A stretch of 5,577 bases of DNA from Acidobacteriota bacterium (lineage in GTDB: Bacteria; Acidobacteriota; Terriglobia; Terriglobales; Acidobacteriaceae). Where the stretch lies: assembly GCA_003225615.1 (NCBI GenBank), contig QIAS01000415.1:1-5577 (forward strand). The letters run 5' to 3'. Below the pieces are notes generated by a model. It saw only the letters and a list, made by a program, of their open reading frames with translations, was not told the origin of the DNA and searched no databases. The position numbers and the translations under genes were made by a program. Positions 1 through 4,002 of this stretch are shown piece after piece; position 1 is the first letter of the stretch; every line of letters begins with the position of its first letter.

Positions 1-758
1 AATTCCACCGCTTCGTCAAAAATTAATGGTGGCTCCACGGGAACCAGCTTGCGAGAAACGTTTCCGCGCGCGAGTTGTTGCAGCCGGACGCCTTCCTGCC
101 CCAGGCGCTCACCAATTGCAATCTCCGGCAGAGCGGCCAACGCGCGCAGGTTGCGTACTCCCCAACGACTCAATGTTTCCAGAAACTGTTCTGCTTTTTG
201 TTGCTGCTCTGCAGCGCAGCGGTCTGCGAACAACACACTCAGAGGCAAATTTCCCAGGCGTTCGGATTCTTCGCCCGCAGCAATGACAGTTACTCCACAA
301 TACCCACGCGCTGCCAGCAGCGCCGTGTCAGGATTAGACGCGACTGCCACATTAGCTTCCAGCCCAAGCTCTGAGGTGCGACGAGCCACATCACGCGCAA
401 TCTTGGCCAACGGACCAAACAGGCATTCCAGCCCAGTCAGATCGAGAAGGATGGTGTCACATCCCGCATCTTCGATGACTGGCGAAAAGGATTGTGCACA
501 GTCCAGCAGCGCCGCATGCGCAGCCTCTTCTTGCGCTAAAGAACGCGTTCGCAGCACCAGGTCGGACCACGCTTCCACCTGCAGCTTGGTCATGCCGGCT
601 TCAATGCCCGAGCCACGCGCCTTTTCGTTCAAAGCAAAAACTTTCTGCAGCGGAGGCTTGCCTTCGAGCACGGCCATGGCCTGCGCCCGCAACTCAGGCG
701 CGGAACGCAAAATCGCCTCCGCAGGAAAATCAGGAACGAAGATGCAGGCGAAAGGCAT
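1..758 (-). CDS. imuB: ImuB, Y-family polymerase-like mutasome protein (partial, C-terminus beyond left edge)
   Basis: ImuB is the non-catalytic Y-family polymerase homologue that, in the ImuA-ImuB-DnaE2 mutasome, bridges the beta clamp and the error-prone polymerase DnaE2 during translesion synthesis. The 252 codons visible are open without a stop to position 1; family members are usually about twice this length, so the little-finger region and C-terminal tail are missing. Visible parts: a palm start (FACIFVPDFPAEAILR, residues 3-18), a fingers motif (ARGSGIEAGM, 47-56), a second palm strand (DTILLDLTGLECLFG, 101-115), a helix-hairpin-helix region (about 196-232) and the linker RKLVPVEPPLIFDEAVE (236-252). 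Active polymerases have an acidic pair before the DLTG strand; here the second position appears to be Thr102, fitting a dead active site. The start at 758 is the first ATG after an in-frame TGA at 776-774. No clear ribosome binding site is seen, so translation may be coupled to imuA, 27 bp upstream. Confidence 0.88.
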   Translation of the reverse strand, partial: MPFACIFVPDFPAEAILRSAPELRAQAMAVLEGKPPLQKVFALNEKARGSGIEAGMTKLQVEAWSDLVLRTRSLAQEEAAHAALLDCAQSFSPVIEDAGCDTILLDLTGLECLFGPLAKIARDVARRTSELGLEANVAVASNPDTALLAARGYCGVTVIAAGEESERLGNLPLSVLFADRCAAEQQQKAEQFLETLSRWGVRNLRALAALPEIAIGERLGQEGVRLQQLARGNVSRKLVPVEPPLIFDEAVE

Positions 759-785
759 AAAAAACGTCGCTGATCATTCGAGGCA

Positions 786-1763
786 CTACGAAATTCGCAT
801 TGCTTTTGTGACGAACGCCGCGCTTACCGATCGCACGGGCTTCCGCTCCAGCCGCGAACGCAACACCTCTGCCCGGATGTCCAACCCGTCCAGGATCTGC
901 GCGTGCGTGGGCACTCGCCCTGCCTCATTGTGTTTTGCTGATAGCAGAAAGCTAATAGCTGATTGCGGTCCCGAATCCTGACCCCACGTGCCGGAGGCCG
1001 GGCGCCGGAAGCCGGATGCCCGCCCCTCCATCTGCAGCAACAGCGAAGCACAACTTTGCGCGCACGCTTGCCGGCTGCTTACCAGCAACACAGTATTTGT
1101 ATTCTCCACCGCCCGACGGAAACGAAACCAGGAAGTCAGCGGCACACGCCGCGCGGCCCTGAAGGAGATATCGCCGAGATCAATAACCACCATGCCGAAA
1201 CCACTGCTTTGCAGAAGAAGGTCGGTGACGCGCAAAGCATTTTCCAGAGCAGAAAATTCGCTTCGATCATTTTTATGTTCTTCAGACACCCAGGTTTTTG
1301 AAGAAGTATGAGTGGCCCGATTAAACTCGTGCCGGTCCTTTGTCCGCTTGATTGAAGAGCACCTTACCCACAGCATTTTTTTCAAATCCATCCCTGCCGC
1401 TGCCGCCGATTGAGGATTCAGCGCATCGCTGGTATCCACCAGAGCGCACACTTCCTCGCGCTGCGTAGCTGCGGCCATGGCAGCCAGCAAGAAACTGGTT
1501 CGTCCCGAAGAAGCCGGGCCGCAAATTTCCGTCAGGCACCCCCGCGGCAATCCATCGGTGAGAGAGTCAATTTCTGCAATGCCGCTGGAGACCATCTCCG
1601 GTGCAGTTCGCACTTCCAATCGCGAAGCCGGAGTGACTCCGGCGAGTTTCGGCATCTGTGGGAGTTTTTTGGTCAGTTCCGATAGTCCCGCTCGTGGATC
1701 GAAACCGACAAAATCAAAATGGCGGCTCATGGCCGCCTGTGTAAAAACCTGCGCGGAAGACAT
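786..1763 (-). CDS. imuA: ImuA-like RecA-family protein of the mutagenesis cassette
   Basis: A 325-residue RecA-fold protein, most likely ImuA, the accessory factor encoded just before ImuB. Numbered from the chosen start: a Walker A-type loop GPASSGRTS at 82-90, a RecA-like second strand CALVDTSDALNPQ (106-118; compare CAFIDAEHALDP in RecA), and a Walker B-type strand GMVVIDLGD at 190-198. Next comes WFRFRRAVENTNTVLLVSS, as in SulA/ImuA proteins. The Walker A lysine of RecA is replaced by arginine, and a charged, Lys/Arg/Glu-rich insert of about 39 residues (136-174) separates the second strand from the Walker B helix. The ATG at 1763 is preferred because GAGG lies six bases before it (1773-1770). 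The ATG at 1769 would abut that GAGG. A longer TTG start at 1871 coincides with a likely -35 box and adds unrelated sequence. It is transcribed with imuB. A housekeeping RecA is excluded by the divergent sequence and the missing DNA-binding loops. Confidence 0.85.
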   Translation of the reverse strand: MSSAQVFTQAAMSRHFDFVGFDPRAGLSELTKKLPQMPKLAGVTPASRLEVRTAPEMVSSGIAEIDSLTDGLPRGCLTEICGPASSGRTSFLLAAMAAATQREEVCALVDTSDALNPQSAAAAGMDLKKMLWVRCSSIKRTKDRHEFNRATHTSSKTWVSEEHKNDRSEFSALENALRVTDLLLQSSGFGMVVIDLGDISFRAARRVPLTSWFRFRRAVENTNTVLLVSSRQACAQSCASLLLQMEGRASGFRRPASGTWGQDSGPQSAISFLLSAKHNEAGRVPTHAQILDGLDIRAEVLRSRLERKPVRSVSAAFVTKAMRIS

Positions 1764-1841
1764 ATTCATCCTCGGAATTTCAGGGAACAGTGGGCAAGCC
1801 CGCAGCGAATCGGAGTATTTTCGCTTTTTATTCGCTATAAA

Positions 1842-1871
1842 ATTCTGCTCCCCAGCCCCAAACTCTGTCAA
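1842..1871 (-). promoter_or_regulatory. Putative promoter of imuA-imuB
   Basis: On the minus strand a perfect TTGACA (1871-1866) is followed after 18 bases by CAGAAT (1847-1842, four of six matches to TATAAT). Transcription would start near 1835, giving a leader of about 70 bases before the ATG at 1763. I looked for LexA-type operators (GAAC-N4-GTTC, GTTC-N7-GTTC, CTG-N10-CAG) across the spacer and saw none that was convincing, so SOS control cannot be claimed from sequence. Confidence 0.4.
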
Positions 1872-1908
1872 GGGCCTTGGTAACCAAAAATAAGTATGTG
1901 TTTTCTAT

Positions 1909-1960
1909 GACTTAGAATAACTTAAATATTATTGAAGTTATATTTACTTTTATTTAAGTC
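1909..1960. promoter_or_regulatory. AT-rich operator-like region with repeated ACTTA/TAAGT half-sites
   Basis: This AT-rich block lies between the divergent imuA and DUF2089 genes. A perfect 9-bp inverted repeat, ACTTAAATA (1920-1928) and TATTTAAGT (1951-1959), brackets a second, 7-bp inverted repeat, ATAACTT (1917-1923) and AAGTTAT (1935-1941). A further ACTTA at 1910-1914 sits exactly 10 bp before the one at 1920-1924, about one helical turn. GACTTA (1909-1914) also mirrors TAAGTC (1955-1960). Such clustered half-sites are typical of operators for helix-turn-helix regulators. The neighbouring DUF2089-type protein is the obvious candidate binder, but this is inferred. Confidence 0.4.
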
Positions 1961-1971
1961 TGGGCTACATT
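1943..1971 (+). promoter_or_regulatory. Possible promoter for the DUF2089/membrane-protein operon
   Basis: TTTACT (1943-1948) and TACATT (1966-1971) are spaced by 17 bases; each matches four of six consensus positions. A start about seven bases after the -10 would fall on or next to the ATG at 1979. There is no Shine-Dalgarno sequence before that ATG, so the message could be leaderless. The -35 lies inside the inverted repeats at 1909-1960, so a bound repressor would block it. The consensus match is weak. Confidence 0.25.
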
Positions 1972-1978
1972 AGCCGCC

Positions 1979-2314
1979 ATGACATCCTCCTCGGTGCTGG
2001 AAAACCGACCTTCGGCGCAGCATCCATTGTTTTCTCTCACCGAGGACGAACTGGATCTGGTACTGCAGTTAGTAATCGCATCGGGATCACTCAAAGATCT
2101 AGCCGGCATTTACCAGGTAAGTTATCCGACGATCCGCGCCAAGGTGGATAAGCTCATCGTGCGGGTGCAGCAGATTGTCAGCGGCGGCACGCCGGATCCG
2201 ATGATGCAACTACTGGCCGACTTGGTCGAGCGAGGAGAGATTACGGTTACGGCAGCACGAGCGGTGCGTGACATTTATCGGCAGCAACAAGCAGAGAAGG
2301 AGAACACACCATGA
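1979..2314 (+). CDS. DUF2089-type helix-turn-helix protein, putative regulator
   Basis: A 111-residue protein. LTEDELDLVLQLV (20-32) followed by SGSLKDLAGIYQVSYPTIR (35-53) and a basic helix (to about 63) match the DUF2089 pattern, a small helix-turn-helix found in uncharacterised regulators. The C-terminal segment, about 75-103 (MMQLLADLVERGEITV and following), resembles the short SHOCT-like helical hairpin ('L..GEIT..eA') seen in DUF2089 proteins and at the N-terminus of LiaX/YvlB envelope-stress proteins. It is predicted to be cytoplasmic and DNA-binding, and its partner is probably the membrane protein encoded immediately downstream, whose start codon overlaps this stop. The ATG at 1979 has no ribosome binding site; the AT-rich repeats upstream suggest self-regulation. 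Family assignment is by motif recognition only; the target genes are unknown. Confidence 0.75.
   Translation: MTSSSVLENRPSAQHPLFSLTEDELDLVLQLVIASGSLKDLAGIYQVSYPTIRAKVDKLIVRVQQIVSGGTPDPMMQLLADLVERGEITVTAARAVRDIYRQQQAEKENTP
2297..2302 (+). promoter_or_regulatory. Strong ribosome binding site for the membrane protein
   Basis: AAGGAG lies eight bases before the ATG at 2311, within the last codons of the DUF2089 gene. It fixes the downstream start and contrasts with the missing site before the DUF2089 gene itself. Confidence 0.7.
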
Positions 2315-2619
2315 CGGAACCATGGCTCGACCCACTTAAGTTCGGCATTTTTTACGGAGGCGTGGGAGGCGGCTTGCTGGGAGCACTGGGCGGCATTCTG
2401 GGAGCGCTGAGTGGAGTGCTGGCGCCAAAAGGCAAAGGGCGGAGCTTCATTCTCGGCACGTTCACGCTGATGACGCTGTTCGGCATCGCGAACCTCGCCG
2501 TGGGAATTTATGCCATCGTGAACAGGCAGCCGTATGGTATCTGGTATCCGCTGCTGCTGATCGGCTTTATTCTGACCGTGGTGTTTGCAGCGCTGAAGCC
2601 GGTGGTTCGCACGCTATGA
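2311..2619 (+). CDS. Small three-helix inner-membrane protein, operon partner of the DUF2089 protein
   Basis: A 102-residue hydrophobic protein of unrecognised family. Three membrane segments are visible: about 13-37, very rich in glycine with GxxxG-type spacing (GGVGGGLLGALGGILGALSG), about 45-68 and about 78-98. A short basic loop (KGKGR, 40-44) follows the first. The glycine zipper suggests tight helix packing or oligomerisation. Its ATG overlaps the preceding stop (ATGA, 2311-2314) and is served by AAGGAG at 2297-2302, eight bases upstream, so the two genes are translationally coupled. It may sense or respond to membrane state in concert with the DUF2089 protein, by analogy with yvl/lia-type operons; this is inference. 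No signal peptide cleavage site is evident. Confidence 0.75.
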   Translation: MTEPWLDPLKFGIFYGGVGGGLLGALGGILGALSGVLAPKGKGRSFILGTFTLMTLFGIANLAVGIYAIVNRQPYGIWYPLLLIGFILTVVFAALKPVVRTL

Positions 2620-2697
2620 GGACGTTGAGGCGAGAAAAATGGAAGCTGCCGCTTTTCGTCGCGCCTGAAACAGACGGCCCAGCACCCCCCGTCACAG

Positions 2698-2728
2698 CCG
2701 ACAGCGCTGCAATTTGCTTTGTTATAAT
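2698..2728 (+). promoter_or_regulatory. Promoter of tRNA-Glu
   Basis: A perfect TATAAT (2723-2728) lies 14 bases before the mature tRNA 5' end. CCGACA (2698-2703) gives a four-of-six -35 with a long 19-bp spacer. The predicted start near 2735 leaves a leader of about eight bases for RNase P to remove. Confidence 0.6.
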
Positions 2729-2742
2729 CAAAATCTGCCCGC

Positions 2743-2817
2743 GGCGCTATCGTCTAGGGGTTAGGACGGAAGATTCTCAATCTTCAAACCCGGGTTCGAT
2801 TCCCGGTAGCGCTACCA
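2743..2817 (+). tRNA. tRNA-Glu (anticodon CTC)
   Basis: A complete cloverleaf can be folded by hand. The acceptor is GGCGCTA (2743-2749) with TAGCGCT (2807-2813). The D arm stem is GTC (2752-2754) with GAC (2765-2767). The anticodon stem is GAAGA (2769-2773) with TCTTC (2781-2785), and the seven-base loop TTCTCAA (2774-2780) places CTC at 2776-2778, which reads GAG glutamate codons. A four-base variable loop follows. The T arm is CCGGG/CCCGG around TTCGATT. The discriminator is A2814 and CCA is encoded (2815-2817). The first acceptor pair is G1-U72 instead of the usual G-C. It appears to be a single-gene transcript with its own promoter. Confidence 0.97.
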
Positions 2818-3016
2818 TACCTTTCCCAATTTCTTTTTCGGCAGGATGCGTCGAATATCCGGCAGCCACTTTTAACCACGGCGAATGTCCCAAAATGGGT
2901 TTGCTGAACTGCCATGTGCGGACGAAGAGCTTCGAAATGGAGTAGAATTAACACTCGCAACCAGTCTAACAAAACCCCATAACCTCGCTCGATCCACTTT
3001 AGTCTTAGGTTCTCCG

Positions 3017-3244
3017 ATGAAGAAAGAAAAGACCACCCTCTGCGAGACTATCAAGCGACTCGGTTACGTACACAATAGTCAGGTGAAACTTTACGGAGAG
3101 ACATTTGAACTGGTGTCAGACCCTATTGTCGTGGGGGACAATTTGGTATTTGTGGACGGGATAGAGAGAAGATCCGGCATCTTGAGACGTGTCCGTATTC
3201 CTTTACCGATTGTCCTTATTGCAAACAAGGCACGGGCAGCTTGA
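3017..3244 (+). CDS. Small conserved-looking hypothetical protein (75 aa)
   Basis: I do not recognise a named family. From the ATG at 3017 the protein begins MKKEKTTLCETIKRLGYVHN and continues with alternating hydrophobic and polar stretches (VKLYGETFELV, VGDNLVFVDGIERR, RRVRIPLPIVLIA), suggesting a small mostly-beta domain after an N-terminal helix. It is basic at the end and has no signal peptide or membrane segment. The frame is open back to 2885, but the extra 44 residues look non-coding. The ATG at 3017 has AGG at 3007-3009, seven bases upstream, so I prefer it. A TAGAAT at 2943-2948 could be its -10 box. It stands alone between tRNA-Glu and the convergent Nudix gene, 44 bp away. Codon usage is plausible for a real gene. 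Confidence 0.6.
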   Translation: MKKEKTTLCETIKRLGYVHNSQVKLYGETFELVSDPIVVGDNLVFVDGIERRSGILRRVRIPLPIVLIANKARAA

Positions 3245-3288
3245 ACGTCGGGTTCGGTCTCGATGCCCCCGTTCATTTAAACAGTAGC

Positions 3289-3825
3289 CTAACGGTGGGT
3301 TACGTTTCCTTCTGACGGCTTGAGCCGGTGAAAGCCTAATTTCGGGGTATTGCCGTTTTGCTTTGCGCCGATGTGTTCCAGCGCTCGATCGATGGCCGCC
3401 CCTAACTCCTGGCCGTACTTCACCTCGCGGCCTTTCATCAGAATCTTCTTGGCTTCCGCCGGCTTGAACCATGTCGGATTGCGACCGGCTTCGTGCGGCT
3501 GGACGACCTGATTTACTTCCAGAAGAAATGCCTTCACTACGAACTCCCGAACGCCACCGGGTTGCCAGAACACGCCTTTGGAATGGATATATAGCTGAAA
3601 ATGTCTGGGTTCGATGACGCCGATGACCCCGGCTTCTTCTCGTGCCTCCGTTTCAGCTGACTGGCTGTGGGAGAGGTGCCGTTTGGGATCCCCCTTGGGA
3701 AAAGTCCATTTGCCCCCGCCGTTGGTATTCACCAGAAGAAATTTGACTGCGGACCCCCGTTTTCGGTAGCACACCGCAGCTACCTGCAACGGCAGGGTAA
3801 GTTTTGGCAGCCCGTGAAATGCCAT
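3289..3825 (-). CDS. Nudix hydrolase, Ap4A/diphosphoinositol-polyphosphate-like, with variant Nudix box
   Basis: A 178-residue Nudix-fold protein; these enzymes hydrolyse nucleoside diphosphates linked to another moiety, X. The family-typical strand KWTFPKG (39-45) leads into a box of exactly 23 residues (45-67). Gly45, Glu60, Glu63, Glu64, Gly66 and Val67 match the consensus GX5EX7REUXEEXGU, so the main metal-binding glutamates are kept. However, the glutamate at box position 7 is Leu51 and the arginine at position 15 is Thr59. The WxFPKG signature is common in Ap4A hydrolases and diphosphoinositol polyphosphate phosphohydrolases, so those are the likeliest substrates; this is inference. After the fold, a basic tail (about 153-178) has no assigned role. 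The start ATG at 3825 follows AGG (3833-3831) by five bases. It is divergent from the CHAD-HD gene and convergent with the small gene ending at 3244. Confidence 0.85.
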   Translation of the reverse strand: MAFHGLPKLTLPLQVAAVCYRKRGSAVKFLLVNTNGGGKWTFPKGDPKRHLSHSQSAETEAREEAGVIGVIEPRHFQLYIHSKGVFWQPGGVREFVVKAFLLEVNQVVQPHEAGRNPTWFKPAEAKKILMKGREVKYGQELGAAIDRALEHIGAKQNGNTPKLGFHRLKPSEGNVTHR

Positions 3826-3848
3826 ATCTACCTAGCTAGCCTACCTTG

Positions 3849-3875
3849 AGATTGTTACCAGAGTGTTAACAATCT
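3849..3875. promoter_or_regulatory. Hyphenated palindrome, putative operator upstream of the Nudix gene
   Basis: AGATTGTTA (3849-3857) and TAACAATCT (3867-3875) are perfect inverted copies separated by nine bases. There is no T-run on either side, so a terminator is unlikely. It sits 24 bp upstream of the Nudix start in the spacer shared with the CHAD-HD gene. The size and symmetry suit a dimeric repressor or activator. Confidence 0.4.
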
Positions 3876-4002
3876 GAATTCCATAGCCTATCGTCGGTCG
3901 TATCCCCATAGTGTGTTCTGCCAAGAATACCCAGGGCTCATTGGTCCCAAATACGATCACAGAGCGGCTGTGCTCGAGTGAGTGTTGTGGTTACAATTGC
4001 TC

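Noticed and set aside
49..981. Long plus-strand open frame (310 residues)
   Set aside because: It is antisense to imuB and the end of imuA, has arginine/serine-rich composition without domain features, and the minus strand encodes well-recognised motifs.
1764..1871. N-terminal extension of ImuA from a TTG codon
   Set aside because: The TTG is part of a perfect TTGACA box, the added residues resemble nothing in the family, and GAGG supports the ATG at 1763.
2628..2666. Interrupted hairpin (AGGCG/CGCCT and GAAAA/TTTTC) after the membrane protein gene
   Set aside because: The stem is broken by an unequal internal loop, the loop is large and no T-run follows, so a terminator call is not supported.
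2616..2945. Open frame overlapping the stop of the membrane protein gene by ATGA
   Set aside because: It reads straight through the tRNA-Glu gene and its promoter; composition is not protein-like.
2818..3016. tRNA-linked attachment site or integrated element
   Set aside because: I found no second copy of the tRNA 3' end and no integrase within the window.
3242..3275. Stem-loop TGAACG/CGTTCA with adjoining GGG/CCC between the convergent small gene and Nudix gene
   Set aside because: The stem has a two-base bulge, a large loop and only a weak T-rich tail; it could be a shared terminator but the evidence is too thin.
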